Of a DNA stretch of 64,000 nucleotides, positions 31,008 through 39,236 are shown in pieces. A program made the position numbers and the translations under genes. The stretch's first letter is position 1, and the number at the start of each line of letters is the position of its first letter. Under the pieces are notes generated by a model, which saw only the letters and a program-made list of their open reading frames with translations, did no database searches and was not told where the DNA came from. The stretch comes from Microvirga sp. KLBC 81 (GTDB lineage: Bacteria > Pseudomonadota > Alphaproteobacteria > Rhizobiales > Beijerinckiaceae), in contig NZ_QDAH01000009.1 of NCBI RefSeq assembly GCF_003075415.1, forward strand, positions 62,001 through 126,000, given 5' to 3'.

Positions 31008-31102
31008 GAGAGCTGTTTCCACTGACGTGGAATCATCTCTCATTTTTAGTTGCCGCATCTTTTGGCGGCGAACCGTGTCCACTTCGCCGAAAGATGCTTT
31101 AG
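31008..31102 (+). repeat. Interspersed repeat, family 2, copy 2
   Basis: Starts GAGAGCTGTTTCCACTGACG, contains the hairpin TTCCAC-TGAC-GTGGAA and GCCGC...GCGGC, and ends CACTTCGCCGAAAGATGCTTTAG. It closely matches 26076-26170. Its TTA at 31099-31101 is the TAA stop codon of fabB. Confidence 0.85.
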
Positions 31103-32322
31103 CCGTTGTGGCGGCTGAAGACGAGTGTGGCATTGGTGCCGCCGAAACCGAACGAGTTCGACAGAACCGTGTCGATCTTGGCATTGTCGATGCGCTTGCG
31201 GACGATATTCATGTCGGCGAAGGCCGGATCGATCTCGTCGATATGAGCGCTTTCGCAGATGAAGCCGTTCTGCATCATCAGGAGCGAATAGATCGCTTCC
31301 TGCACGCCGGTCGCGCCGAGCGAGTGACCGGTGAGCGACTTGGTGGCCGAGATCGGCGGGCACTTGTCGCCCGAGCCGAACACCTCGCGGATCGCCTCGA
31401 TTTCCTTCTGGTCGCCGACCGGGGTCGAGGTGGCGTGCGGGTTGATGTAGTCGACCGGGTTGTGCACGTCCTTGAGTGCCATGCGCATGCAGCGCACCGC
31501 GCCTTCGCCCGACGGAGCCACCATGTCGTAGCCGTCGGAGGTCATGCCGTAGCCGACGATCTCGCCATAGATCTTGGCGCCGCGGGCCTTGGCGCGCTCC
31601 AGCTCCTCCAGCACCAAGACGCCCGCGCCGCCGGCGATCACGAAGCCGTCGCGGTTGGCATCATAGGCGCGGGAAGCCCGGGCAGGCGTGTCGTTGTACT
31701 TGGTGGACATGGCGCCCATGGCGTCGAAGAGATTGGACAGGCTCCAGTCCAGATCCTCGCAGCCGCCGGCGAACATCACGTCCTGCTTGCCGTACTGGAT
31801 CATCTCGTAGGCGTTGCCGACGCAGTGATTGGAGGTCGCGCAGGCCGACGAGATGGAATAGTTCACGCCCTTGATCTTGAACCAGGTGGCAAGCGTCGCC
31901 GAGGCCGTCGAGGACATGGCCTTCGGCACGGCGAACGGGCCGATGCGCTTGGGACCCTTGTCGCGGGTGATGTCGGCGGCCTCGATGATGGTTCGGGTGG
32001 AGGGGCCGCCCGAGCCCATGATGATGCCGGTGCGCTCGTTGGAGATGTCGCTCTCCTCGAGTCCTGAATCGCGGATCGCCTGGTCCATGGCAACGTGATT
32101 CCAGGCCGTGCCGCGGCCGTGGAAGCGCATGGCGCGGCGGTCGACGAGCGAGTCCACGTCGATCTGCGGGGCGCCGTGGACCTGGCAGCGGAAGCCGAAC
32201 TTCTCGTAATCCTCGGCCTTCGCGATGCCGGACTTCGCTTCGCGCAAAGAGGCCAGCACCTCCTGCGTGTTGTTGCCGATGGACGAAACGATGCCCATTC
32301 CGGTGACGACGACGCGCCTCAT
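31099..32322 (-). CDS. fabB: 3-oxoacyl-[acyl-carrier-protein] synthase I
   Basis: A 407-aa condensing enzyme. The Cys-His-His triad is visible: Cys161 in [11 protein letters not shown], His in [11 protein letters not shown] and His in GHSLGATG. Together with FabA it makes unsaturated fatty acids; the fabA-fabB-fabI order supports FabB rather than FabF. The TAA stop lies within repeat family 2, giving the end VFSRHNG. Confidence 0.95.
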   Translation of the reverse strand: MRRVVVTGMGIVSSIGNNTQEVLASLREAKSGIAKAEDYEKFGFRCQVHGAPQIDVDSLVDRRAMRFHGRGTAWNHVAMDQAIRDSGLEESDISNERTGIIMGSGGPSTRTIIEAADITRDKGPKRIGPFAVPKAMSSTASATLATWFKIKGVNYSISSACATSNHCVGNAYEMIQYGKQDVMFAGGCEDLDWSLSNLFDAMGAMSTKYNDTPARASRAYDANRDGFVIAGGAGVLVLEELERAKARGAKIYGEIVGYGMTSDGYDMVAPSGEGAVRCMRMALKDVHNPVDYINPHATSTPVGDQKEIEAIREVFGSGDKCPPISATKSLTGHSLGATGVQEAIYSLLMMQNGFICESAHIDEIDPAFADMNIVRKRIDNAKIDTVLSNSFGFGGTNATLVFSRHNG

Positions 32323-32480
32323 AGCCTACCTCTTCATAGGATCTTGGATGCCAGCCTTATGCCCACACAGGTAAGGTCTGGCCGGCTCAATCTCAACCGC
32401 GAGCCTGCGGGCGGATCGGGAAACGATCCATCAGACTCGATGGCCTCGCCGCACGCGGCAGGGCCGGTTTTTCGAAAAGA

Positions 32481-32501
32481 TCATGTTTTGTCAACATGAT
32501 G
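32481..32501. promoter_or_regulatory. Inverted repeat in the fabA-fabB gap
   Basis: ATCATGTT-TTGTC-AACATGAT is a perfect 8-bp inverted repeat with a 5-nt spacer inside the 208-nt gap between fabA and fabB. On the minus strand its spacer forms TTGACA together with the next base, a -35-like hexamer. It may be an operator for an internal promoter of fabB-fabI. Confidence 0.45.
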
Positions 32502-32530
32502 GAACTTTGGCACTGCCCTTAAGGAAGGCC

Positions 32531-33073
32531 TTAGCCGCCGACCGGAGCCTCCGCCTGGAACAGGCCGACACGCATGTCCTTGGCCTCGTAGATCCGGCGT
32601 CCGTCGGCCTCGAGCCAGCCATCGGCGATGCCGAGCACCAGCTTCGAGCGGAAGACGCGCTTGAGATCCACGCCGTAGACCACCTTCTTCACGGTGGGCA
32701 GAACCTGATCGGAGAATTTCACCTCGCCGACGCCGAGCGCGCGGCCACGGCCGGGCGAGCCGCCCCAGCCCAGGAAGAAGCCGGTCAGCTGCCAGAGAGC
32801 GTCCAGCCCCAAGCAGCCCGGCATCACCGGATCGCCCGCGAAGTGGCAGGGGAAGAACCAGAGGTCCGGGCGGATATCGAGTTCGGCGCGCACATGGCCC
32901 TTGCCGTATTCGCCGCCCTCTTCCGAGATGGAGGTGATGCGGTCGAACATCAGCATGGGAGGCAGCGGCAGCTGGGCGTTGCCGGGGCCGAACAATTCTC
33001 CGCGCCCGCAGGCAAGGAGCTCTTCGTAATTATAGCTGGACTGGCGGGCCATGCCGGGTGCCGATCCTTTCAT
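32531..33073 (-). CDS. fabA: 3-hydroxydecanoyl-[acyl-carrier-protein] dehydratase/isomerase
   Basis: A 180-aa hot-dog-fold enzyme that dehydrates 3-hydroxydecanoyl-ACP and isomerises the product to the cis-3 isomer, the branch point to unsaturated fatty acids. The catalytic pair is His77 ([14 protein letters not shown]) and Asp91 ([10 protein letters not shown]). First gene of fabA-fabB-fabI; divergent from irr. Confidence 0.96.
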   Translation of the reverse strand: MKGSAPGMARQSSYNYEELLACGRGELFGPGNAQLPLPPMLMFDRITSISEEGGEYGKGHVRAELDIRPDLWFFPCHFAGDPVMPGCLGLDALWQLTGFFLGWGGSPGRGRALGVGEVKFSDQVLPTVKKVVYGVDLKRVFRSKLVLGIADGWLEADGRRIYEAKDMRVGLFQAEAPVGG

Positions 33074-33195
33074 CGCGTCGTCTCAAAAGCGGCCTCAAGA
33101 TGTCCTAAAGGCCTTCAATGCGGGCTCTGGTAGCACAGGCTTGGCCATCCATCAAAGGGACCCGGGCGCAGAGCAGCAATTCTTTTGCCGCCTCC

Positions 33196-33211
33196 TAAGG
33201 ATGATACCTTA
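33196..33211. promoter_or_regulatory. Small inverted repeat between fabA and irr
   Basis: TAAGG-ATGATA-CCTTA is a perfect 5-bp inverted repeat in the divergent fabA/irr intergenic region. The core GGATGATACCTT recurs exactly at 34987-34998 upstream of the DUF3096 gene. It does not match the Irr-type iron control element. Confidence 0.4.
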
Positions 33212-33300
33212 AGCGCGACCGCGGATCACCTTGCGGCGACCCCCTCGCTTTCCTATGATTGTGATGATAGAAGCGCTCGTTCCCTCAAACAGTTCCGACA

Positions 33301-33774
33301 ATGACCGACCCTTTGTCCGCCTACATTGAGTCCACGACGGCTCCTGCCCACCGGAAGGGATGCCCCCTCTCCGAGCTGCGGGACAAGCTTCGCCGTGTCG
33401 GCCTGCGCCCCACCCGGCAGCGCGTCTCTCTGGGCTGGCTCCTGTTCGGCAAGGGTGACCGCCATATCACGGCCGAGATGCTCTTCGACGAGGCGAGCCG
33501 CGCCCGCGTTCCGGTGTCTCTCGCCACCGTCTACAACACCCTGCACCAGTTCACGGAAGCCGGCCTCCTGCGCCAGCTCGCCGTCGACGGCTCCAAGGCC
33601 TATTTCGACACCAATCCCACCGAGCACCACCACTTCTTCCTGGAAGACGTGGGCGAGCTCGTGGACATGCCCGCGACCTCCGGCGTGAGCGTGGCCGACC
33701 TGCCCGAACCGCCCGAGGGCATGGAAGTGGCTGGCGTCGAGGTGATCGTGCGCCTGCGCCGCAAGTCCGCTTAA
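33301..33774 (+). CDS. irr: Iron response regulator Irr (Fur family)
   Basis: A 157-aa haem-responsive Fur-family regulator of iron and haem genes in Rhizobiales. Winged helix about 25-95 (LRRVGLRPTRQRVSLGWLLF; VSLATVYNTLHQFTEAGLL). The Irr histidine triplet is HHH at 109-111 in NPTEHHHFFLED. An N-terminal Cys21-Pro22 (RKGCPLSELR) matches the haem regulatory motif of Bradyrhizobium Irr, which many rhizobial Irr proteins lack. Divergent from fabA, its usual neighbour. Confidence 0.93.
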   Translation: MTDPLSAYIESTTAPAHRKGCPLSELRDKLRRVGLRPTRQRVSLGWLLFGKGDRHITAEMLFDEASRARVPVSLATVYNTLHQFTEAGLLRQLAVDGSKAYFDTNPTEHHHFFLEDVGELVDMPATSGVSVADLPEPPEGMEVAGVEVIVRLRRKSA

Positions 33775-33791
33775 CAAATCGGAGCAGAGTT

Positions 33792-33910
33792 TTAAAGCAT
33801 CGGACGAGAAAAGTGGACTTGCACTTTCGGGATTGATCCGATGCTCCCTTCTTGAGCGGCGCATCGTTCGGCGCGGAAAATCGGGTCCACTTTCCCGCAC
33901 GATGCGCTAA
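33792..33910 (-). repeat. Interspersed palindromic repeat, family 1, copy E
   Basis: An inverted copy: TTAAAGCATCGGACGAGAAA, AAAGTGGACTTGCAC, TTGATCCGATGCTCCC, GGCGCATCGTTCGGCG, and a shortened right end CCCGCACGATGCGCTAA. Lies 17 nt after irr. Confidence 0.88.
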
Positions 33911-33934
33911 AAGCGGCAGCCTGGATTTTTCCTC

Positions 33935-34813
33935 ATGCCGCTCACACACTCTCTCGTCGCCGTTCTGGTCGCCATCATCTGGGGCTTGAGCTTCGTCGTC
34001 ATCAAGCTCGGGGTTGGCTCCATGCCGCCCCTGCTGCTCTGCGCGCTTCGCTTCTTCTTCGCTGCCCTTCCCGCCATCTTCTTCGTGCCGCGCCCCAAGG
34101 CATCCTGGGGGAACATGGTGGCCTACGGCTTCTTCCTTGGGGTCGCCCAGTTCGGCCTGCTCTTTGCCGCGCTCGCCTTCGGCATGCCGGCGAGCCTCGC
34201 CTCCCTCGTCATGCAGGCACAGGTGTTCTTCACGATCCTGTTCGCTGCCCTTTTCATGGCCGAGCGGCCCGGCCCTCACCAGATCATGGGCGGCCTCATC
34301 GGCTTTGCGGGCCTCGTGATCATCGCCGTCCCGCGGCTCTCCGGGAGCGGAGGGGTGCCGTTCCTCATGACCGTGGCCGCCGCCGCCTCCTGGGGCGTGG
34401 CCAACATCGTCTCCAAGCGAGCGGGCCGGGTCGACATGCTGGGCTACATCGTCTGGGCGAGCCTTGTCGCGCCCCTGCCGCTGCTCGGCCTGTCGCTTCT
34501 GCTCGATGGGCCTGACAAGGTGGTCTTGGCGCTCATGAACATGGACGCGGGCACCTGGGGCGCGGTCGCCTACCTCGCCTATCCCACCACGGTCTTCGCC
34601 TTCGGCGTCTGGGCCTATCTGCTCTCCCGCCACCCGGCGGCGACCGTGACCCCCTTTGCCTTGCTCGTGCCGGTGGCGGGCATCCTCGGCTCGTCCCTCA
34701 TCCTGGGCGAAGCCATGCGGCCGGTCGAGGCCGTCGGCGGGGCCGTGATCGTGGCAGGGCTGGCGCTGAACGTGTTCGGAGCGCGGCTCCTGAACCGTCG
34801 GAGAGCGGCCTGA
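33935..34813 (+). CDS. EamA/DMT-family transporter
   Basis: A 292-aa protein with ten predicted membrane helices in two EamA repeats (about 5-135 and 145-285). The N-terminal HSLVAVLVAIIWGLSFVVIK and GRVDMLGYIVWASLVAP are typical of the family, which exports metabolites such as amino acids. No substrate clue from neighbours. Its stop is 4 nt from the end of the convergent DUF3096 gene. Confidence 0.88.
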   Translation: MPLTHSLVAVLVAIIWGLSFVVIKLGVGSMPPLLLCALRFFFAALPAIFFVPRPKASWGNMVAYGFFLGVAQFGLLFAALAFGMPASLASLVMQAQVFFTILFAALFMAERPGPHQIMGGLIGFAGLVIIAVPRLSGSGGVPFLMTVAAAASWGVANIVSKRAGRVDMLGYIVWASLVAPLPLLGLSLLLDGPDKVVLALMNMDAGTWGAVAYLAYPTTVFAFGVWAYLLSRHPAATVTPFALLVPVAGILGSSLILGEAMRPVEAVGGAVIVAGLALNVFGARLLNRRRAA

Positions 34814-34817
34814 TTGA

Positions 34818-34964
34818 TCAGCGTAGCAGACCGAACCCCACCAGCGCGTAGGCGATCAGGAAGATCGCCACGAAGATGTTGAGGAAGCGCGGCGCCACGA
34901 TCGAGGCGATGCCGAGGATCAGGGCGAGGATCGGAAGGAGCTTGAAACTCAGATTGATGGACAT
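34818..34964 (-). CDS. DUF3096 small membrane protein, 48 aa
   Basis: A short gene easily missed. Starting at the ATG at 34964 it encodes 48 residues beginning MSINLSFKLLPILALILG and ending ALVGFGLLR: two hydrophobic helices around a central APRFLN turn. This matches the DUF3096 pattern (two helices with a PRLLNY-like turn). No clear Shine-Dalgarno is seen. A 7-bp inverted repeat lies 17 nt upstream of the start. Confidence 0.72.
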   Translation of the reverse strand: MSINLSFKLLPILALILGIASIVAPRFLNIFVAIFLIAYALVGFGLLR

Positions 34965-34980
34965 GGAATCGAACCCGGAA

Positions 34981-35001
34981 AACAAGGGATGATACCTTGT
35001 T
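34981..35001. promoter_or_regulatory. Inverted repeat upstream of the DUF3096 gene
   Basis: AACAAGG-GATGATA-CCTTGTT, a perfect 7-bp inverted repeat with a 7-nt spacer, 17-37 nt upstream of the start codon. Shares the 12-nt core GGATGATACCTT with 33199-33210 near irr, pointing to a common regulator. Confidence 0.45.
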
Positions 35002-35064
35002 ACTTACGCGGCCATTCCTTGATAAATCGGAAAGAGTTCCGGGCCTGCGACATCCGATCGAGCC

Positions 35065-35601
35065 TTATTCGATCTGTTCGTCGGGATAGACGCCCCAGAG
35101 CTTTTCCTGCTGCACGTAGCCGTCGAGATCCCGCGCATTCTCCATGCTGATCATGACGCGGCACCATTTACCGTCGCAGGCTTTCACGTTGGTGATCACG
35201 CCCGGCTGCATCTGGGCGACGACGCCGGCCTTCGGTTCGGGCCTGTCGAGCAGGCTGATCGGCGGCTCGCCCTTCTTGGCCCAGGGCATCACCAGAGCGG
35301 TGCGCCGGCCTGACAGGAGGGAGTGCAGCACCCAGCCTTCCGTGCCTTCCGAATCGCGGATGCGCCGCCAGGTTTCGTATTCGGCGATGATCTCGACAGG
35401 CAGGCCCGCGCGCTGGAACACCCAGGCGGTCCGATGGTCCTTGGAGGGACCTTCGCGCAGGTTCACGCGGTCGGTCTTGAGGCTCACATAGCGGGGAACC
35501 GGCAGTCCGGTGCCGAGGCGCCCTCCGGGGGGCTGCTGCTGCGCCAAGGCCGGCACTGCGCTGACCATAAAGGCGGCAATGGCGACGACGATCTTGCGCA
35601 T
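35065..35601 (-). CDS. Exported SH3-domain protein
   Basis: A 178-aa protein with a signal peptide (MRKIVVAIAAFMVSAVPALA, cleavage before QQQPP). Two bacterial SH3-like repeats follow: SLKTDRVNLREGPSKDHRTAW (about 40-95) and a second around GVVAQMQPGVITNVKACDGKWCRV (about 120-165). Periplasmic; SH3 folds of this kind often bind peptidoglycan. The ATG at 35601 has GAGGGG upstream; an in-frame ATG at 35634 would break the signal peptide. Confidence 0.85.
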   Translation of the reverse strand: MRKIVVAIAAFMVSAVPALAQQQPPGGRLGTGLPVPRYVSLKTDRVNLREGPSKDHRTAWVFQRAGLPVEIIAEYETWRRIRDSEGTEGWVLHSLLSGRRTALVMPWAKKGEPPISLLDRPEPKAGVVAQMQPGVITNVKACDGKWCRVMISMENARDLDGYVQQEKLWGVYPDEQIE

Positions 35602-35767
35602 GGAACCCCTCTCGGCGACTTTGTGTCTGCTCAAGCCTCTGATAGAGAAGCTTGGCCAGCGCCGCCACGCGGCGGCTCGTCGCCATTAGTTGCCGAGACA
35701 GGGTTAAGGGAGCGTGAAAACCTTACCTTGACCCAGCCGTTTTCATGCGGGGGATCGCTTAAAGCCG

Positions 35768-36760
35768 ATGAGAAAGAGACCTGTCGTCGTCGTTACCCGC
35801 CGTCTGCCCGACGTGATCGAAACGCGCCTGCGCGAATTGTTCGACACCCGTCTCAACCTCGAGGACAAGCCCCTCTCCCGCGAGGAGCTGACGGAGGCGG
35901 TTCGCGCGGCGGATGTTCTCGTGCCCACCATCACGGATGAGATCGACGCCGCGCTGCTCGAGCAGACAGGCCCGAATCTCAAGCTCATCGCCAATTTCGG
36001 CAACGGCGTCGACAATATCGACGTGGCGGCGGCGGTGGCGAAGGGCATCACGGTCACCAACACGCCGGGCGTGCTGACCGAGGACACGGCGGACATGACC
36101 ATGGCGCTGATCCTCGCCGTTGCCCGCCGCATCACGGAAGGCGCCAAGGTGATCCCGGAAGGAGACTGGGCCGGCTGGTCGCCCACCTGGATGCTGGGAC
36201 GGCGCATCACCGGCAAGCGGCTCGGCATCGTCGGCATGGGCCGCATCGGCCAGGCGCTCGCCCGCCGCGCCAGGGCCTTCGGCCTGTCGATCCACTATCA
36301 CAATCGCCGCCATGTTCCGCCGAAGATCGAGGCGGAGCTGGAAGCCACATACTGGGAATCCCTCGACCAGATGCTGGCGCGCATGGACATCGTGTCCGTG
36401 AACTGCCCGCACACGCCCGCCACCTATCACCTGCTCTCGGCGCGGCGCCTGAAGCTGATGAAGCCCGATGCGATCCTCGTGAACACGGCGCGCGGCGAGA
36501 TCATCGATGAAGCGGCGCTCACCAAGCTCATCGAATCCGGCGCCATCGCGGGCGCGGGTCTCGACGTCTTCGAGGAGGAGCCCGCGGTCAATCCGCGCCT
36601 CGTGAAGCTTGCCAAGCAGGGCAAGGTGGTGCTGCTGCCGCATATGGGCTCGGCCACGCACGAGGGCCGCATCGCCATGGGCGAGAAGGTGATCGTCAAT
36701 ATCAAGGCCTTCATCGACGGCCACAAGCCGCCGGATCGCGTGCTGCCGAGCATGGTGTGA
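35768..36760 (+). CDS. D-2-hydroxyacid dehydrogenase (glyoxylate/hydroxypyruvate reductase type)
   Basis: A 330-aa NAD(P)-dependent enzyme. Rossmann motif GIVGMGRIGQALARRA (about 155-170), catalytic Arg in VNTARGEIIDEAAL, Glu in DVFEEEPAVNP and His in LPHMGSATHEG. The FGNGVDNIDV segment fits GyaR/GhrB-like reductases of glyoxylate and hydroxypyruvate. Stands alone, divergent from the SH3 gene. Confidence 0.9.
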   Translation: MRKRPVVVVTRRLPDVIETRLRELFDTRLNLEDKPLSREELTEAVRAADVLVPTITDEIDAALLEQTGPNLKLIANFGNGVDNIDVAAAVAKGITVTNTPGVLTEDTADMTMALILAVARRITEGAKVIPEGDWAGWSPTWMLGRRITGKRLGIVGMGRIGQALARRARAFGLSIHYHNRRHVPPKIEAELEATYWESLDQMLARMDIVSVNCPHTPATYHLLSARRLKLMKPDAILVNTARGEIIDEAALTKLIESGAIAGAGLDVFEEEPAVNPRLVKLAKQGKVVLLPHMGSATHEGRIAMGEKVIVNIKAFIDGHKPPDRVLPSMV

Positions 36761-36784
36761 TGCGCAAAGGGGAGAACCCCCTGT

Positions 36785-36797
36785 CATATAACATATG
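36785..36797. promoter_or_regulatory. AT-rich inverted repeat upstream of the Crp/Fnr gene
   Basis: CATAT-AAC-ATATG is a perfect 5-bp inverted repeat in the 99-nt gap before the Crp/Fnr-family gene. Possible autoregulatory site; it is not a consensus Fnr box. Confidence 0.3.
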
Positions 36798-36859
36798 TGA
36801 GTGCGGGCTTGGGCTTGGAGCGGCCAGAAGGGTTTTTCATTCCTCGATGAAAAGCCTTC

Positions 36860-37579
36860 ATGCCCAACCCCCTCGTTCTCAAGCTCGAACAGCGCGACCG
36901 GCTCTCGGATGACGAGAAGCGGGTTCTCGAAAGCGCGATCTCGCGCGTTCGGGTGGTCGAAGCCGATGAGGACATCGTGCACGAGGGCGAGCATCCGTCC
37001 GAGAGCAACTTGCTGCTCGACGGGTTTGCCGCACGCTACAAGATCTTTTCCAATGGTCGTCGGCAGATCACGGCGATCCATGTGGCCGGCGACTTCGTCG
37101 ATCTTCACAGCTTCCTTCTGAAGACGATGGATCATGGCGTGCTGGCGCTCACGCCATGCCGCGTTGCCGTGGTGCCGCACGCGGCGATCGAAAGAATCAC
37201 GGACGAGCATCCGCATCTCACGCGTCTCTTGTGGCTCAACACGCTCGTCGACGGTGCGATCCATCGCGAGTGGCTCACCACCATGGGGCGCCTCTCGGCC
37301 ACGGCCCATATGGCGCATTTCATCTGCGAGCTTTTCCTGCGCCTGAAAGCGGTCGGCCGTACCGACGGCGACACGATTCAATTGCCTCTCACACAGGCGG
37401 AACTCGGCGACACGTTGGGGCTTTCCACCGTGCACGTGAACCGCGTGCTGCAGGAGTTGCGGAAAGAGGGGCTCATCCGCTGGCAGGGCGATGCCCTGAC
37501 GATTCTCGATTGGGAGCGCTTGGAAAAAGTGGGCGAGTTCACCCCGACCTATCTCAACCTTCAGCACGAGCATCGATAG
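36860..37579 (+). CDS. Crp/Fnr-family transcriptional regulator
   Basis: A 239-aa regulator: cyclic-nucleotide-type beta domain (about 25-125; VHEGEHPSESNLLLDGFAARYKIF and GDFVDLHSFLL), dimer helix (about 130-160) and C-terminal HTH (about 165-225; TQAELGDTLGLSTVHVNRVLQELRKEGLI). The N-terminal cysteines of Fnr are absent, so it is not a 4Fe-4S oxygen sensor of that kind. Effector unknown. The next gene starts at the base after its stop codon. Confidence 0.9.
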   Translation: MPNPLVLKLEQRDRLSDDEKRVLESAISRVRVVEADEDIVHEGEHPSESNLLLDGFAARYKIFSNGRRQITAIHVAGDFVDLHSFLLKTMDHGVLALTPCRVAVVPHAAIERITDEHPHLTRLLWLNTLVDGAIHREWLTTMGRLSATAHMAHFICELFLRLKAVGRTDGDTIQLPLTQAELGDTLGLSTVHVNRVLQELRKEGLIRWQGDALTILDWERLEKVGEFTPTYLNLQHEHR

Positions 37580-37873
37580 ATGCCCGAGCAGTCCACCCCG
37601 AACATCAGCCTTCAGCCCGTCTCCGTCATGAGCGACGGCGGCAGCCATGAGGGGCGCCTCGTCTTTTCCGGCAGCGATCTCGTTGCTGTCCTCGCCAAGG
37701 TGACGGCAGAAGAGAATGCAGGCAGCCGCAGCCGGACCGGCGGCTGGTTCCTGGAGGCAGGGTTTGGCCCCTGCAGTATTCTCATGACTACCCGACCGTC
37801 GGTTTTCCCAACACTGGACGAAGCCGTCGTCTGGGTGCGCGAGCGGCTGGGATCGGGATTGGCCTCATCGTGA
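37580..37873 (+). CDS. Hypothetical protein, 97 aa, coupled to the Crp/Fnr gene
   Basis: Starts ATG at 37580 directly after the TAG of the Crp/Fnr gene, so likely co-translated. The product has a Ser/Gly-rich N-terminus and a C-terminal part with LDEAVVWVRERLGSG. No signal peptide. Not recognised. Its last 9 nt overlap the convergent amine-oxidase gene. Confidence 0.55.
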   Translation: MPEQSTPNISLQPVSVMSDGGSHEGRLVFSGSDLVAVLAKVTAEENAGSRSRTGGWFLEAGFGPCSILMTTRPSVFPTLDEAVVWVRERLGSGLASS

Positions 37874-39136
37874 GGCTTTGAGCCATCCGGCGATTTCACC
37901 CGCTGCCCGCTCGCCCTCTTCCCAGGCTCCTCCGGCCGTGCCCCATTGAGCGCGGGAGAGCGCCTCGCCCGCAAACCAGATCCGCTCACCCACGGGGGCC
38001 TTCAGGCTGTCACGAATGGGAGCACGGCCCGGTGGAATGACGGCCCATGAGGCCCGCGACCAGGGATCGTTGCGCCACGTCGTGGCATGCATGACGCTCA
38101 AGTTTCGAAGAGCGCGATAGCCGAAATGCTCGGTCAGAATCTCCCGTGCGAACCGCGCCGGCGCATGGGCATCGCGCCGGTCGAACCGCGCCGCATGGGG
38201 CTGGTCGAGCTCGAAGAAATGGAAGGGCGTGTTGTCGATGCGCGTGAGAAGGCCGGGCGGCGAACGATGCGTGCCGGTGAGTGTCGCGAGCCGGTCGGGG
38301 CCTCGGAAAGGCGCGTCGGGCCAATGCAGGATCACGTGCTCATACACACCTTGGGTAAAGCCGTGGATCGCCTGCTGCACCTCGTACGGCAAGGCGGGCG
38401 CGAAGCGGATCGCATCCGTCTGCAACACGGCCATGGGCGTGGTGATGATGGCAGCCTTCGCCCGAAGGGTTCCGGCAGAGCTTTCGATTCGCACGCCCGG
38501 TCCCGACCAGTCGATGGCGTGAACGGCAGCGCTCAAGCAGATCGGCAGGTTTTTCCCGAGCCTTGCCACATAGGCCCCGAGCCCGCCCGCGATGAACAGG
38601 TTGTCCGCATATTCCATGCTTGGGAAGTCGTGCAGGCTCACCTCATGGAGCGGCCGGCCTGAGACGAGGCCGTGAATGTCCGACACACGATGCCCCTGTG
38701 GTCCCATGCCCGGCGGCAGAGCCTTTGCGGCGGGCTGGTCCTCCCGGGCTTTCGCGGCTTGCGTCATCGCCCGGTCGGCCATGGCGAAGGCACGATGGAG
38801 AGCGGCTGATCGCACGCGGCTTCCCGGCTTCCCGCGCACATAAAAATGCCCCTCCGTCGGCGCGCGGCGTAAGGGTTCGCCCCGCTCGAACCCGAGCTTC
38901 ACCAGAGGGTTGATGGGACCTGCATGAAGCCAGTGGGCGCCAAGATCCACCGGGTGCCCTTTGAAGGATCGTGTGACGGTGCGCCCGCCGATGCGGCTGC
39001 GCGCTTCCAGGACGGCAACAGTAAGGCCGGAGGCGAGAAGCCGCCGCGCCGCCCCGATGCCGGCGCTGCCCGCGCCGACGATCACCACATCGGGTTCTTG
39101 AGAAAGATTGATGGCAGACGAGCTGTCGAGCGGCAC
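37865..39136 (-). CDS. FAD-dependent amine oxidase-like protein
   Basis: A 423-aa flavoprotein of the monoamine oxidase/phytoene desaturase superfamily. FAD dinucleotide-binding motif VVIVGAGSAGIGAARRLL near the N-terminus, then EARSRIGGRTVTRSF and DLGAHWLH. C-terminal WFAGEALSRAQWGTAGGAWEEGERAA is the second FAD motif. I prefer the GTG at 39136 (GGGGA 5 nt upstream); a GTG at 39148 would abut its own SD. Substrate unknown. Confidence 0.82.
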   Translation of the reverse strand: MPLDSSSAINLSQEPDVVIVGAGSAGIGAARRLLASGLTVAVLEARSRIGGRTVTRSFKGHPVDLGAHWLHAGPINPLVKLGFERGEPLRRAPTEGHFYVRGKPGSRVRSAALHRAFAMADRAMTQAAKAREDQPAAKALPPGMGPQGHRVSDIHGLVSGRPLHEVSLHDFPSMEYADNLFIAGGLGAYVARLGKNLPICLSAAVHAIDWSGPGVRIESSAGTLRAKAAIITTPMAVLQTDAIRFAPALPYEVQQAIHGFTQGVYEHVILHWPDAPFRGPDRLATLTGTHRSPPGLLTRIDNTPFHFFELDQPHAARFDRRDAHAPARFAREILTEHFGYRALRNLSVMHATTWRNDPWSRASWAVIPPGRAPIRDSLKAPVGERIWFAGEALSRAQWGTAGGAWEEGERAAGEIAGWLKASR

Positions 39137-39236
39137 GGATTTCCCCACCCCCTCGCGATTCGAGAGGTTCGTTCATAAGTAAAGGCCACGCCTGCCGCTG
39201 ACGAGGCGGCATTGTCAGAAGAAAGACGAACGAGAC

